From assembly GCA_030536855.1 (NCBI GenBank), contig JAUNPK010000004.1:43429-107428 (forward strand): DNA of 64,000 bases, read 5' to 3'. Positions 32,385 through 42,351 of this stretch are shown piece by piece. The notes beneath the pieces are model-generated. The model worked only from the letters and a program-made list of their open reading frames with translations. It had not been told where the DNA came from and did not search any database. Every line of letters begins with the position of its first letter. Positions within the stretch are counted from its first letter, which is position 1. Made by a program: the position numbers and the translations under genes. This stretch comes from Eubacteriales bacterium. Lineage in GTDB: Bacteria; Bacillota; Clostridia; Lachnospirales; Lachnospiraceae.

Positions 32385-33668
32385 TTACTTAGATAACTCT
32401 GTTTTTCCACCCATATATGGCTGAAGTGCCTTTGGAATCTTAACACTTCCGTCTGCCTGAAGATTATTTTCAAGGAAAGCGATTAACATTCTAGGTGGTG
32501 CTACACATGTATTGTTTAATGTATGTGCAAAATATTTGTTCTTATCAGGACCCTGTACTCTGATTTTTAATCTTCTTGCCTGTGCATCTCCAAGGTTAGA
32601 ACATGAACCAACCTCAAAGTACTTCTTCTGACGTGGAGACCATGCTTCAACATCGATTGATTTAACCTTAAGATCTGCCAGATCACCTGAACAACATTCA
32701 AGTGTTCTTACCGGAATATCTAATGTTCTAAAGAAATCTACTGTATTCTGCCATAACTTATCAAACCACATTTTGCTGTCTTCCGGCTTACATACAACAA
32801 TCATTTCCTGCTTTTCAAACTGGTGAATTCTATATACACCTCTCTCTTCTATACCATGAGCACCCTTCTCTTTTCGAAAACAAGGTGAGAAGCTTGTTAA
32901 TGTCTTAGGAAGTTCTTCCTCAGGTGTGATTGTATCAATAAATTTACCAATCATTGAATGCTCAGAAGTTCCGATAAGGTAAAGATCTTCACCTTCTATC
33001 TTATACATCATGGCATCCATTTCATCAAAACTCATTACGCCTGTAACAACGTTACTTCTTATCATATATGGAGGTATGCAGTATGTGAAACCTCTGTCTA
33101 TCATAAAATCTCTTGCATAAGCTGTAACAGCTGAATGAAGTCTTGCAATATCTCCCATAAGATAATAGAAGCCATTACCTGCTACTTTTCCTGCGGCATC
33201 AATATCGATTCCGTTGAAACTCTGCATAATTTCTGTGTGATATGGAATCTCATAATCAGGAACAACCGGCTCACCATATTTTTGAATTTCTACATTTTCA
33301 CTGTCATCTTTACCAATAGGAACTGAAGGATCAATAATATTAGGAATTACCATCATAATCTTATTAACTTTTTCATTCAGTTCTGTCTCTTTTGCTTCTA
33401 ATTCCTTAAGCTTATCTGCACTTGCATTTACCTGCGCCTTTACAGCTTCTGCTTCTTCCTTCTTTCCCTGCGCCATTAATGCACCAATCTGCTTAGAAAG
33501 TTTATTTCTATTAGCTCTTAATTCGTCCGCTTCTGTCTGAGTTGCACGAGCCTGTGCATCTAATTCAATAACTTCATCAACTAATGGAAGTTTTCTGTCC
33601 TGAAATTTATTTTTGATATTCTGTTTTACAATATCCGGATTTTCTCTAACAAATTTTAAATCTAACAT
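32385..33668 (-). CDS. serS: Seryl-tRNA synthetase
   Basis: 427 residues, normal for bacterial SerRS. Charges tRNA-Ser with serine. The N-terminal long coiled-coil arm (~25-100, Lys/Glu/Ala-rich) binds the tRNA variable arm. The class II core follows: TSEHSMIGKF, motif 2 in CFRKEKGAHG...YRIHQFEKQE, and motif 3 around PPRMLIAFLENN. Start MLDLKFVREN at 33668 has AAAGAGG upstream. No T-box leader elements were seen in the 127 bases upstream. Confidence 0.98.
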   Translation of the reverse strand: MLDLKFVRENPDIVKQNIKNKFQDRKLPLVDEVIELDAQARATQTEADELRANRNKLSKQIGALMAQGKKEEAEAVKAQVNASADKLKELEAKETELNEKVNKIMMVIPNIIDPSVPIGKDDSENVEIQKYGEPVVPDYEIPYHTEIMQSFNGIDIDAAGKVAGNGFYYLMGDIARLHSAVTAYARDFMIDRGFTYCIPPYMIRSNVVTGVMSFDEMDAMMYKIEGEDLYLIGTSEHSMIGKFIDTITPEEELPKTLTSFSPCFRKEKGAHGIEERGVYRIHQFEKQEMIVVCKPEDSKMWFDKLWQNTVDFFRTLDIPVRTLECCSGDLADLKVKSIDVEAWSPRQKKYFEVGSCSNLGDAQARRLKIRVQGPDKNKYFAHTLNNTCVAPPRMLIAFLENNLQADGSVKIPKALQPYMGGKTELSK

Positions 33669-33795
33669 TATAACCTCTTTCCTATACTGTTTATCATACA
33701 ATATCATGACTTTATGCTAACAGGTAAAAATATAAAATATATCTGTCCTGTTTCTCATCTATTATGCACCTATTTAATGATATTTTCCAGTTTTT

Positions 33796-34356
33796 TTACT
33801 TTTTATCCCTCTGTACCATATCATTTATTTCTTTACTAAGTTCTACATCACCCATTTTGCCGGCAACAGCCATCTTAACAGCCTTGGCCTCATCTTCACC
33901 CATCTCTATGTATGACTGTCCGTCAATGATTTCTTTCACATAAGCAAAACATCCGTTATTGCTGTGCATTACATTAACAACACATCCATTATTGTTTTTA
34001 TCCAATAAACATAATGCAAAGCTCAGTTTTCCGCCCATCTCATGAAATGCATCATATTTAACAAGCCCAAACTTCTGAAATGTGTACTGCATTTTTTCAT
34101 AAATATCTTTAATGGCCTCTTCGTTTTCTGAACTTAACACTTTTAAGTTCTTAATGTCCTTTGTGTATTCTTTTACTATATTTTCTATACTTTTACCATT
34201 CGAACCTTCCATCATAGATTCGTATTTTTTCCTCATAGAAGATGATTTTACAATGGAAACAATTGCAAGAATAATTGAAATCAGTGTAATTGCTACCATT
34301 CCGATTATTACATATAAAATGTCAACACTAAATAATCCAAATACATCCAACATCAT
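33796..34356 (-). CDS. DUF4446-family membrane-anchored protein
   Basis: 186 residues. One N-terminal membrane helix (~14-36), a coiled-coil-like charged stretch (~40-90) and a C-terminal domain with VKYDAFHEMGGKLSFALCLLD, the signature of DUF4446 proteins, which commonly lie next to parB in clostridia. Function unknown. Only 15 bases separate it from the parB stop, so it belongs to the parA-parB operon. GGAGT precedes the ATG. Confidence 0.88.
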   Translation of the reverse strand: MMLDVFGLFSVDILYVIIGMVAITLISIILAIVSIVKSSSMRKKYESMMEGSNGKSIENIVKEYTKDIKNLKVLSSENEEAIKDIYEKMQYTFQKFGLVKYDAFHEMGGKLSFALCLLDKNNNGCVVNVMHSNNGCFAYVKEIIDGQSYIEMGEDEAKAVKMAVAGKMGDVELSKEINDMVQRDKK

Positions 34357-34371
34357 TTGTTTTTACTCCTA

Positions 34372-35310
34372 TTATTTTATTTTCTTTAACATATCGTATA
34401 TTCTTTCTAATTCTGCCTGAGAATAATATTCGATTTCAATTTTACCCTTATTATTGTTTTTATTTTTAATTACAACCTGTGTACCCATTATCTTCTTGAA
34501 CTTTTCTTCAAGATCTCTGTATATAAAATCATTCTCCGGTTTTGTTCTTTCCGATTTTACAGGATTATCAAGACTACGCATTATTTTTTCTACATCTCTA
34601 ACACTTAACTTCTCGTCAAATATTTTTTGTGCAATCATATACTGCTTGTCTTTATCTTCAATAGTAATAATTGCTCTTGCGTGTCCGCTACTAATCTTTC
34701 CTTCAATTACCATTTCCTGAACTCTCTTATCCAGTTTCAATAGTCTCAAAGAATTAGTAATAGCAACTCGGGATTTAGATACTTTTTCTGCAACCTCATC
34801 CTGTTTTAATCTGTAATCTTTTATAAGTCTCTGATATGCCTGTGCTTCTTCTATAGGATTAAGATCTTCTCTCTGAATATTCTCAATAAGGGCAATCTCC
34901 ATTACTTCCTGAGATGAATAGTCTCTTATTATTACAGGTACTTCTTTGATTCCTGCAAGCTTTGATGCTCTCCATCTTCTTTCACCTGCAATTATCTCAT
35001 AATAATTATCTTTTTTCTGTACAATTAATGGCTGTAACACACCATACTGCTTAATTGATTCAGATAACTCAATAAGAGCATCTTCGTCAAATATTTTTCT
35101 TGGCTGATTTCTGTTAGGTTCAATCAAAGAAAGCTTTACCTTAGTTTCAGCCGGCACCTCTTTTACTACTTCTTTTACAACCTCTTTAACTACAACATTG
35201 TCTTCTTCCTTGCTTTCAGGTATGAGAGCATTTAATCCACGACCTAAACCTTTGCTTTTTCCTTTTGAAGCATTTGTAGACTTTGTTCCTGACTTAATAG
35301 GCATATTCAC
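34372..35310 (-). CDS. parB: Chromosome-partitioning protein ParB (Spo0J)
   Basis: 312 residues. Starts with the family's GLGRGLNALIPE motif. The N-terminal CTPase/ParB domain has IEPNRNQPRKIFDE and IIAGERRWRASKLAG. The HTH region (RLKQDEVAEKVSKSRVAITNSL) recognises parS, and a C-terminal dimerisation region ends the protein. It loads on the parS sites upstream of parA and slides as a CTP-dependent clamp. The start is either GTG (35310) or ATG two codons later; AAAGGAG fits both. Confidence 0.97.
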   Translation of the reverse strand: MNMPIKSGTKSTNASKGKSKGLGRGLNALIPESKEEDNVVVKEVVKEVVKEVPAETKVKLSLIEPNRNQPRKIFDEDALIELSESIKQYGVLQPLIVQKKDNYYEIIAGERRWRASKLAGIKEVPVIIRDYSSQEVMEIALIENIQREDLNPIEEAQAYQRLIKDYRLKQDEVAEKVSKSRVAITNSLRLLKLDKRVQEMVIEGKISSGHARAIITIEDKDKQYMIAQKIFDEKLSVRDVEKIMRSLDNPVKSERTKPENDFIYRDLEEKFKKIMGTQVVIKNKNNNKGKIEIEYYSQAELERIYDMLKKIK

Positions 35311-35329
35311 TCAATCTCCTTTATTATTC

Positions 35330-36091
35330 TTATTGTTTCTCCATTACTTCCTGTGCCAACAATCTATAACTTTCGGTTCCTGTTGATTTTGGATCATATA
35401 TATTTATTGGCTCACCATGGCTCGGTGCTTCTGCTAATCTGATGTTTCTAGGAATAATTGTTTTATATATATTCTGTTGCAGATTATCCTTAACATTTTC
35501 CACTACCTGTAATGACAAATTAGTTCGTGAGTCAAACATTGTGAATACAACGCCTTCCATCTCAAGGTCCTTGTTAAGCTTTTTCTTTGCCAAATTGATT
35601 GTATAAATCAACTGAGAAAGACCCTCCAATGCGTAATATTCGCACTGAATTGGTACTAAAACGCTGTTAGCCGCAGTCATTGCATTAACTGTAAGCATAT
35701 TAAGTGATGGTGGGCAATCCATTATTATGTAATCATACCTATCCTTAATTTCATCTATGCTTTCTTTTAATACATATTCTCTGTTATCAACTTCAATAAG
35801 ATCAATCTCTGCTCCGGCAAGATTTACATTTGATGGCAATACATCAAGATTATCATATACATTTTTAATTATTGCATCTGTAATATTGCATTCTCTCAGC
35901 ATCACTTCATAAACAGTATTTTCCGTTTCATCCTTGTTTATTCCTAATCCGCTGGTTGCATTTCCCTGTGGATCAATGTCTATCATTAGCACTTTCTGTT
36001 GTGCTTCTGCAAGACAAGCTGAAAGATTGATAGCTGTAGTCGTTTTTCCAACGCCACCTTTCTGATTGGCAATTGCTATAATTCTTCCCAT
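35330..36091 (-). CDS. parA: Chromosome-partitioning ATPase ParA (Soj)
   Basis: 253 residues. Deviant Walker A motif QKGGVGKTTTAINL near the N-terminus, the DIDPQGNATSGLG loop, and Walker B IIMDCPPSLNML. It is a dimerising ATPase that binds DNA non-specifically and positions ParB-bound origins. Twenty bases upstream of parB, with the first parS site just ahead of its start codon. Confidence 0.98.
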   Translation of the reverse strand: MGRIIAIANQKGGVGKTTTAINLSACLAEAQQKVLMIDIDPQGNATSGLGINKDETENTVYEVMLRECNITDAIIKNVYDNLDVLPSNVNLAGAEIDLIEVDNREYVLKESIDEIKDRYDYIIMDCPPSLNMLTVNAMTAANSVLVPIQCEYYALEGLSQLIYTINLAKKKLNKDLEMEGVVFTMFDSRTNLSLQVVENVKDNLQQNIYKTIIPRNIRLAEAPSHGEPINIYDPKSTGTESYRLLAQEVMEKQ

Positions 36092-36112
36092 TATACTCCT
36101 CTTTTCATACTA

Positions 36113-36128
36113 TGTTTCACGTGAAACA
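36113..36128. promoter_or_regulatory. parS site 1
   Basis: TGTTTCACGTGAAACA, an exact match to the 16-bp bacterial parS consensus, just upstream of parA. Confidence 0.97.
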
Positions 36129-36158
36129 GCTAAATCGTTGTTATCTGTATTTCTATTT

Positions 36159-36174
36159 GGTTTCACGTGAAACA
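36159..36174. promoter_or_regulatory. parS site 2
   Basis: GGTTTCACGTGAAACA, 15 of 16 matches to the parS consensus. Confidence 0.93.
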
Positions 36175-36368
36175 AATCAACATGTTCATAAAATAATATT
36201 GTATAGAACCTGGCCGTAATATAAATTTTGAATGCAAGTATCCGATTTAATATTTATATAAACACATCTCAACTTCTTATGAATGGATTTCATACATTTA
36301 TATCTAACTCCATTCATAATAGTTGTATTCATAACGCTATACAATAATATTACCTTAATAGTTTATGC

Positions 36369-36384
36369 AGTTTCACGTGAAACA
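36369..36384. promoter_or_regulatory. parS site 3
   Basis: AGTTTCACGTGAAACA, 15 of 16 matches to the parS consensus. Confidence 0.93.
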
Positions 36385-36391
36385 TATGATA

Positions 36392-36407
36392 TGTTTAACA
36401 TGAAACA
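36392..36407. promoter_or_regulatory. Degenerate parS-like site
   Basis: TGTTTAACATGAAACA differs from the consensus at two symmetric central positions, eight bases after site 3. It may be decayed or weakly bound. Confidence 0.45.
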
Positions 36408-36538
36408 AAACTTGTTATACCTATACTAATACAGAATGCCTCATTTTTCAATAACAACACAATAAAATAATTTTTATTCTCGATAAAATTTTCATAGTAT
36501 ATAATTAATTTTTAAACAAAAAAATTTAGAATTGTATT

Positions 36539-36554
36539 TGTTTCACGTGAAACA
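36539..36554. promoter_or_regulatory. parS site 4
   Basis: TGTTTCACGTGAAACA, exact consensus, next to the terminator of the degU-like gene. Confidence 0.97.
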
Positions 36555-36583
36555 AAAAGGAGTGTTAGTTTCCTAACACTCCA
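36555..36583 (-). terminator. Terminator of the degS-degU-like operon
   Basis: GGAGTGTTAG (36559-36568) pairs with CTAACACTCC (36573-36582). On the minus strand it is followed by TTTTTG, about 30 bases after the degU-like stop. Confidence 0.9.
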
Positions 36584-36614
36584 CTGGTATATTTTAAAAT
36601 CATCATATCAATAT

Positions 36615-37259
36615 TTACTTTAAACTTATAATATTATTTTTTATAGCGAATACAGCAGCCTGAGTTCTATCAGACACTCCAATTTTCTTAAATATATTAG
36701 AAACATGATTCTTAACTGTTCTCTCACTAATATTAAGAGTAGAAGCTATTTCCTTATTAAATGATCCTGCAGCTATCATCTTAAGCACTTCTATTTCTCG
36801 TTTAGTTAATTCATTAAGTTTATCCTGCATTACATCTCTTTCTGCAAGACTAGCATTTAACAATGGCATAAGTCCCGGTTCGATATATGTGTCTCCTGAA
36901 TAAACTGTAAATATTGCTTTCTTTAATGTATCAAAATCACTATCTTTTAATACATATCCATCACAGCCCATATCCAGTGCTTTCACAAGATAATCAATTT
37001 CTTTGTGAATAGTAAGCATAACAACCTTACAAAGCATTTTCTGCTGTTTCATAATATTTAACACTTGAAGACCATCAAGGTTAGGCATATTAATATCAAG
37101 CAAAACAACATTTGGTTTAGTCTTATTAGCAAGATTCAAACATTCATATCCATCGCCAGCTTCACCAACTACAACAATATCTCCCTCTGTTTCCAATAAT
37201 TGTTTAAGACCCTCTCTGACCATTCTGTGATCATCAGCCAATAATACATTAACTGCCAT
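36615..37259 (-). CDS. NarL/FixJ-family response regulator, DegU-like
   Basis: 214 residues. Receiver domain with ADDH acidic pair, phospho-acceptor in VVLLDINMPNLDG and Lys in YVLKDSD. LuxR-type HTH near the C-terminus: LTKREIEVLKMIAAG, NKEIASTLNISERTVKNHVSNIFKK. The overall pattern resembles DegU. Partner kinase is immediately upstream (13-base gap). Target genes are unknown; in B. subtilis DegU affects exoenzymes and motility. Confidence 0.92.
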   Translation of the reverse strand: MAVNVLLADDHRMVREGLKQLLETEGDIVVVGEAGDGYECLNLANKTKPNVVLLDINMPNLDGLQVLNIMKQQKMLCKVVMLTIHKEIDYLVKALDMGCDGYVLKDSDFDTLKKAIFTVYSGDTYIEPGLMPLLNASLAERDVMQDKLNELTKREIEVLKMIAAGSFNKEIASTLNISERTVKNHVSNIFKKIGVSDRTQAAVFAIKNNIISLK

Positions 37260-37272
37260 AAATTCCTCCCTA

Positions 37273-38295
37273 TTAAATCATTGGTAATAAAATAATAAAA
37301 TGTGAACCTTCTTCATTAGAGTACGTAATTGTTCCTCTTAACAATTCAACACGCTCCTTCAACATTTTAATTCCGTAACCTGAATTTGTATCAGGATTAT
37401 ATGTTACGCAATCAAAATCAAATCCACATCCGTCATCATAATAATCAATTACAACATTATCATCGTCATTTCTTACACTAATCTTAACTTTACTACATTC
37501 GGAATGTTTAGAAGAATTGCTGGCTAATTCACTTATAATACGAAGTACAGTGATAGCAACAACAGAATTAACTTCTACATTACAATTAAAACTAGTCTCT
37601 AATACATAATTATAGTTCTCACCAATTTTAGAACACAGGTTTAAAAATGCGGCATTAAACCCTAAATCATCCAGAGCCATTGGTCTCAATTCAAATATAA
37701 TATTCCTTAATTCATTAACAGACTCTTTTAAACATTTTTTTGAATCCTTTATTTCTAAAGATGCTCTGTTAGGATCTTTAGAGATAATTTGACTAATAAA
37801 TTCCTGTTTATGAATTAAAGCTGTAAGATTCTGAACAACAGTATCATGAATATCTCTGGAAATTCTTTGTCTTTCCTCTTCAATCAATTGCAAAATATTT
37901 AAAGTGTCTTTATAATCAGTTTCTTTAATATTATCTTCAAAATTATTATCTTCATCCTGATTATTATTTAATTCATCATTTTCATCCTTAAGTATAAGTG
38001 ACAACTCTTCAATTTTTTTGTTTAAATCATTTAATTGAGTTTTAATTAATTCATTATCCTCAATCAATATCATTTTTGATTCATTTAAAGTTGACAAATT
38101 CACATCTTCAGCATTTGAAAAATTAACTGAATGAAAAACCTCTCCTGTACGATCAAGATTCTTTTCAATGTCTCGAATTCGTTTTTCTATGGTTTTCATT
38201 TCAACATCGTTAGAATGAATTTTGTCTTCCAACCTTTTCTGTTGTAATTTATACTCCAGATGTTCCTTATGAAGATATTCAACTGCTTTATTCAA
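37273..38295 (-). CDS. Soluble sensor histidine kinase, DegS-like (HisKA_3)
   Basis: 340 residues, TTG start with AAGAGGAT upstream. The first ~130 residues are coiled coil with acidic Asn/Asp-rich stretches and no membrane helix, as in DegS. HisKA_3 box RQRISRDIHDTVVQNL holds the phospho-acceptor His. The ATPase part has the N-box region (ELASNSSKHSECSKVK) and G-motifs DYYDDGCGFDFD and GYGIKMLKERVELL. It phosphorylates the downstream regulator. The sensed signal is presumably cytoplasmic. Confidence 0.92.
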   Translation of the reverse strand: MNKAVEYLHKEHLEYKLQQKRLEDKIHSNDVEMKTIEKRIRDIEKNLDRTGEVFHSVNFSNAEDVNLSTLNESKMILIEDNELIKTQLNDLNKKIEELSLILKDENDELNNNQDEDNNFEDNIKETDYKDTLNILQLIEEERQRISRDIHDTVVQNLTALIHKQEFISQIISKDPNRASLEIKDSKKCLKESVNELRNIIFELRPMALDDLGFNAAFLNLCSKIGENYNYVLETSFNCNVEVNSVVAITVLRIISELASNSSKHSECSKVKISVRNDDDNVVIDYYDDGCGFDFDCVTYNPDTNSGYGIKMLKERVELLRGTITYSNEEGSHFIILLPMI

Positions 38296-38610
38296 TAATA
38301 TATCCTCTTTTACTAAAAGTATATTTTATATAATAATCATAATATATTATTCTAAATCTTCTTTATTACATCACAGTGGTAATAAAAGTTCTTTTGTACC
38401 ATAAAAAGAACCATTCAAAAACTAGTACCCCTAATGATGTCAAAAAAAGTAGATAATTAGCAACAACAATGTTATTTTATACCTTTCTGGTCTAAAAATA
38501 AAGTACTTTTATCCTATTTAGTCCTATATTTTAAAAAAATACCACTAAAAGTACTAATATAAGAGACAAAAATGCATTTAGTTTTAATAAAGTGATATTT
38601 ATTTAGATGG

Positions 38611-38639
38611 TTGCCACTTATTAAAGAATCGACTATAAT
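38611..38639 (+). promoter_or_regulatory. Sigma-A promoter for the hydrolase-like gene
   Basis: TTGCCA (38611-38616), 17-base spacer, TATAAT (38634-38639), 65 bases before the ATG. The remaining gap 38296-38610 is AT-rich, and I see nothing else in it. Confidence 0.65.
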
Positions 38640-38703
38640 TAATATAATTAACTGAGATAATTATATTTGTTATATAAATATTTGTCATATGAGGTGATTG
38701 TCT

Positions 38704-39648
38704 ATGAATAAATGGCAGAAATTAGGCCTGGCTGTAGGAATGGGAACAGCAGTTGCAGGTACAATATATGTAATCAATAAATTAGTTTTTAAGACTGCAA
38801 CTTCAAAGAATTGCACATATAAAGGAGAAGCCGATTATTATAAATGGAAGTTTGGGAATATATCCTATGCTGTTTACGGTGAAGGTTCCCCTTTATTACT
38901 GATTCATGACATGAATTGCTCCAGTTCTTCCTATGAATGGAGTAATTCGATTGAATATTTGTCACAAAATCATAAAGTATATGCAATTGATTTACTTGGA
39001 TGTGGTCACTCAGATAAGCCTAAGATAACATACACAACATACATGTACACCCAGCTTATCAGCGACTTTATCACAAATATCATCAAGTGTAAGACTGATG
39101 TAATTGCAACCGGAGCCTCTTCTTCAATTGTGATGATGGCAGCTTTAAATAATAACAATATTTTCAACAGAATAATTCTTGTAAGCCCAGAATCAATAAA
39201 TGAGGCACAGAAAATTCCAACAAAAATATGCAATATCAGAAGATTAATTCTTAGTGCACCTCTTATTGGAACAATGATATATAATATTAGTGTTAATAAA
39301 TTCAGAATATCAGGAATTTTAGAAAAGGATGTATTCAGCAACGGAATCGTTCCTTCAGACTTTGTTGATGCATATTATGAAAATGCCCACTTATCCGGAT
39401 CTTCAAGCAAGTTTCTGTTTCTTAGCACAGAGTGCAGATACACAACAGCAACTATTTCTAAAGCGGTATCATCTCTGGATAACTGCATTTATATCATTAA
39501 CGGAGCAGAAGACAAGACTTCCTCAGTTGAGGAATATGTTTCTCTTAACTCAGCAATAGAAACAATTACTATTAATGACGCAAAGAAACTTCCTCAAGTA
39601 GAGCAGCCAAAAGAATTTACAAAGCAGGCTGAAATATTCTTAACATAA
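38704..39648 (+). CDS. Membrane-anchored alpha/beta-hydrolase-fold protein, probably catalytically degenerate
   Basis: 314 residues. An N-terminal helix (LGLAVGMGTAVAGTIYVI) may be a membrane anchor. The fold matches alpha/beta hydrolases: ISYAVYGEGSPLLLIHDMN, HKVYAIDLLGCGHSDKP, nucleophile-elbow region VIATGASSSIVMMAAL and INGAEDKTS where an acid would lie. The usual C-terminal catalytic His (GHxPxxExP) is replaced: the sequence reads DAKKLPQVEQP with Lys at that place. The oxyanion HG is HD, and the elbow GxSxG is GASSS. It may bind rather than hydrolyse ligands. The ATG at 38704 fits AGGTG upstream better than the TTG at 38698. It faces against replication. Confidence 0.8.
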   Translation: MNKWQKLGLAVGMGTAVAGTIYVINKLVFKTATSKNCTYKGEADYYKWKFGNISYAVYGEGSPLLLIHDMNCSSSSYEWSNSIEYLSQNHKVYAIDLLGCGHSDKPKITYTTYMYTQLISDFITNIIKCKTDVIATGASSSIVMMAALNNNNIFNRIILVSPESINEAQKIPTKICNIRRLILSAPLIGTMIYNISVNKFRISGILEKDVFSNGIVPSDFVDAYYENAHLSGSSSKFLFLSTECRYTTATISKAVSSLDNCIYIINGAEDKTSSVEEYVSLNSAIETITINDAKKLPQVEQPKEFTKQAEIFLT

Positions 39649-39653
39649 GAGAT

Positions 39654-40415
39654 TTATAACGGCTCCTTTCCAGGAAGTCCTGCTTTACGCGGATATTTCA
39701 TAGGAGTCGTTTTTATTTTTTTGATATACACTAAAGACCTGTCTATATCAGAATCAGGCAATGTAAATTTATCAACCTTTACCACTTTCCCACCCAGTAT
39801 ATTTATAGCATTGGAAGACTGCTTTAATTCTTCTTCAATATCTCCTGATTTGAAGGCTACAAAATATCCTCCAATTTTAACAAAAGGCATATTGTACTCT
39901 GCAAGAGTTGAAAGATTTGCCACAGCTCTGGAAACACTTACATCAAATTTTTCTCTGTATAATTTGTTTCTTCCTCCGTCTTCAGCCCTGCTGTGTATTG
40001 TAGTAATATTTTTAAGACATAATGATGAAATTACCTCATTAAGAAAATTTATTCTTTTATTCAATGAATCTAAAAGCACAACCTCAATGGATGGATTAAC
40101 AATTTTTAATGGTAATCCTGGAAATCCTGCTCCGGTTCCCACATCAATCAACTTAATATGGGCAGATTTCATCCCATCATTATTGCTTTCTTGTCCTTCA
40201 TCACTGTTCTTCTGTTCTTCAATAGGAAGCTTTAATACAACACTATCCACATAATGTTTCAGCAAAACTTCATCATAATTGGTTATACCTGTAAGATTCA
40301 TAACCTTATTCCACTCAACAAGAAGTTCATAATATTTATCAAATTGATCTAACTGCTCATTAGTCAGTTCTATTCCTATACTTGAAAGATTGTTAATAAA
40401 TGTTTCTCTTCCCAT
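39654..40415 (-). CDS. rsmG: 16S rRNA (guanine527-N7)-methyltransferase RsmG
   Basis: 253 residues. AdoMet-dependent methylation of G527 in 16S rRNA. Family motifs: LVEWNKVMNLTGIT, LIDVGTGAGFPGLPLKIV (AdoMet loop) and VSRAVANLSTLAEYNMPFVK. Normal length with a short basic tail. It lies 26 bases after mnmG in the conserved mnmE-mnmG-rsmG order. The 3' end faces the hydrolase-like gene only five bases away, with no room for a hairpin terminator between. Confidence 0.97.
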   Translation of the reverse strand: MGRETFINNLSSIGIELTNEQLDQFDKYYELLVEWNKVMNLTGITNYDEVLLKHYVDSVVLKLPIEEQKNSDEGQESNNDGMKSAHIKLIDVGTGAGFPGLPLKIVNPSIEVVLLDSLNKRINFLNEVISSLCLKNITTIHSRAEDGGRNKLYREKFDVSVSRAVANLSTLAEYNMPFVKIGGYFVAFKSGDIEEELKQSSNAINILGGKVVKVDKFTLPDSDIDRSLVYIKKIKTTPMKYPRKAGLPGKEPL

Positions 40416-40441
40416 TTATTCCTCATTTCTATAATTTATTA

Positions 40442-42331
40442 TTAACTATTCTTACGTCTGTTGTAACTTTCCAGATAAACTAATAAAACTGAAATATCTG
40501 CCGGTGAAACACCTGATATTCTTGATGCCTGACCTATTGATGCAGGTCTGAATTTATCAAGTTTCTGCATTGCTTCTTTTCTAAGTCCGCTGATACTGAA
40601 GTAATCAAGACTGTCGGGTATCATCTTTTTCTCTAATTTCTTAAAATGTTCAACCTGACGCATCTGTCTGTCTATATATCCTTCATATTTAAGATTAATA
40701 TTAACCTGTTCTCTTACATCATAAGAAAAATCAGGTCTGTTGGAATCTATAGGGGCTAAAATGTCATAAGATAATTCCGGTCTTTTGATTAACTCTGCCA
40801 AAGTTACGCCTGTAGTAAGTTCTGTACTTCCGTTATCCGTAAGCAATTTCTGAACTTCTTTTCCTGTACCGATATTAACAGATTTAACTCTTTCTATCTC
40901 TTCCTGAATAAGCTTTATTTTATTGTTAAGTTTGTTCATTCTTTCTTCAGAAATAAGTCCGATATCATATCCATATTTTGTAAGACGGATATCAGCATTA
41001 TCCTGACGGAGAAGCAGTCTGTACTCAGCTCTTGAGGTCATCATTCTGTAAGGCTCTAAGGATTCCTTTGTTACCAGATCATCAATGAGAACTCCTATAT
41101 AACTTTCAGATCTATCCAGTATTAAAGGTTCTTTTCCCATACAATACATAGCAGAGTTAATACCTGCTATTATTCCTTGTGCTGCAGCTTCTTCATATCC
41201 TGAACTTCCGTTAAACTGACCTCCTGCAAAAAGTCCTTTAATTTTCTTGAATTCCAACGAAGATTTAAGCTGTGTTGCACTTATACAGTCATATTCAATA
41301 GCATACGCATTACGAACTATTTTTACATTTTCAAGTCCCGGAACTGTACGATACATTGCATACTGCACGTCTTCAGGCATTGAGCTGCTCATTCCTCCAA
41401 GATACATTTCATTGGTATATAATCCTTCCGGCTCAACAAATACCTGATGTCTGTCTTTATCTGCAAATCTTACAACCTTGTCCTCAATAGAAGGGCAGTA
41501 TCTTGGTCCTGTACCCTGGATATTACCTGAATATAAAGGTGACCTGTCTATATTATCTTTAATAATCTTGTGAGTATCCTCATTAGTATATGTGAGCCAG
41601 CAGCTTACCTGTTCCTTCTGGATTGAATCTGGGTCTGTTTCAAAGGAAAATGGAACAACTCTCTCATCACCAAACTGCTCTGTCATTTTACTGAAATCTA
41701 TAGATCTTTTATCCACTCTTGCAGGAGTGCCTGTCTTAAATCTTCTGACTTCAATTCCGTTTTCAATAAGGGACTCTGTAAGATGGTTGGCTGCCTGCAA
41801 TCCGTTAGGCCCTGTATAGTAGCTTACATCACCGTAAATACATCTTGCCTTAAGATATACACCTGTGCAAAGTACAACAGATTTAGTTATGTATTCTGCC
41901 CCTGAAACTGTTTTTACACCACCTACAACTCCATCCTTCACGATTAATTCTGACACTTCCGCCTGCCTGATATGGAGATGTTCTGTATTTTCAAGTACCT
42001 GCCTCATACGTCTGCTATAATCAGATTTATCTGCCTGGGCTCTGAGGGAATGTACAGCCGGTCCTTTAGATGCATTAAGCATTTTAGACTGGATAAATGT
42101 GGCATCAATATTTTTTCCCATTTCTCCACCAAGAGCATCTATCTCTCTTACAAGATGTCCCTTGGAACTACCTCCAATATTAGGATTACATGGCATCATT
42201 GCTATGCTCTCAACACTAACTGTAAATATGATGGTTTCCAGTCCAAGTCTTGCACATGCAAGAGCTGCCTCACAACCCGCATGTCCGGCTCCAACTACAG
42301 CCACATCATATTCTTCACGTATATTAGGCAT
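40442..42331 (-). CDS. mnmG: tRNA uridine-5-carboxymethylaminomethyl modification enzyme MnmG
   Basis: 629 residues. FAD-binding partner of MnmE that adds the cmnm5 group to wobble uridine 34. N-terminal dinucleotide fold [37 protein letters not shown] and [16 protein letters not shown] are hallmarks. The C-terminal helical domain ends with the [15 protein letters not shown] motif. Twenty bases after mnmE. Confidence 0.98.
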   Translation of the reverse strand: MPNIREEYDVAVVGAGHAGCEAALACARLGLETIIFTVSVESIAMMPCNPNIGGSSKGHLVREIDALGGEMGKNIDATFIQSKMLNASKGPAVHSLRAQADKSDYSRRMRQVLENTEHLHIRQAEVSELIVKDGVVGGVKTVSGAEYITKSVVLCTGVYLKARCIYGDVSYYTGPNGLQAANHLTESLIENGIEVRRFKTGTPARVDKRSIDFSKMTEQFGDERVVPFSFETDPDSIQKEQVSCWLTYTNEDTHKIIKDNIDRSPLYSGNIQGTGPRYCPSIEDKVVRFADKDRHQVFVEPEGLYTNEMYLGGMSSSMPEDVQYAMYRTVPGLENVKIVRNAYAIEYDCISATQLKSSLEFKKIKGLFAGGQFNGSSGYEEAAAQGIIAGINSAMYCMGKEPLILDRSESYIGVLIDDLVTKESLEPYRMMTSRAEYRLLLRQDNADIRLTKYGYDIGLISEERMNKLNNKIKLIQEEIERVKSVNIGTGKEVQKLLTDNGSTELTTGVTLAELIKRPELSYDILAPIDSNRPDFSYDVREQVNINLKYEGYIDRQMRQVEHFKKLEKKMIPDSLDYFSISGLRKEAMQKLDKFRPASIGQASRISGVSPADISVLLVYLESYNRRKNS

Positions 42332-42351
42332 TACATTTTCCTCCCACTTAA

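Larger units (their letters stand above)
36092..36554. other. parS-bearing intergenic region (centromere)
   Basis: No ORF is recognised in the ~520 bases between parA and the degU-like gene. It holds four intact parS palindromes, one degenerate one and AT-rich DNA, so its main role is as the partition centromere. It lies about 11 kb from oriC. Confidence 0.85.

Noticed and set aside
33669-33795. T-box leader for serS
   Set aside because: No T-box sequence, specifier loop or terminator/antiterminator pair in the 127 bases upstream.
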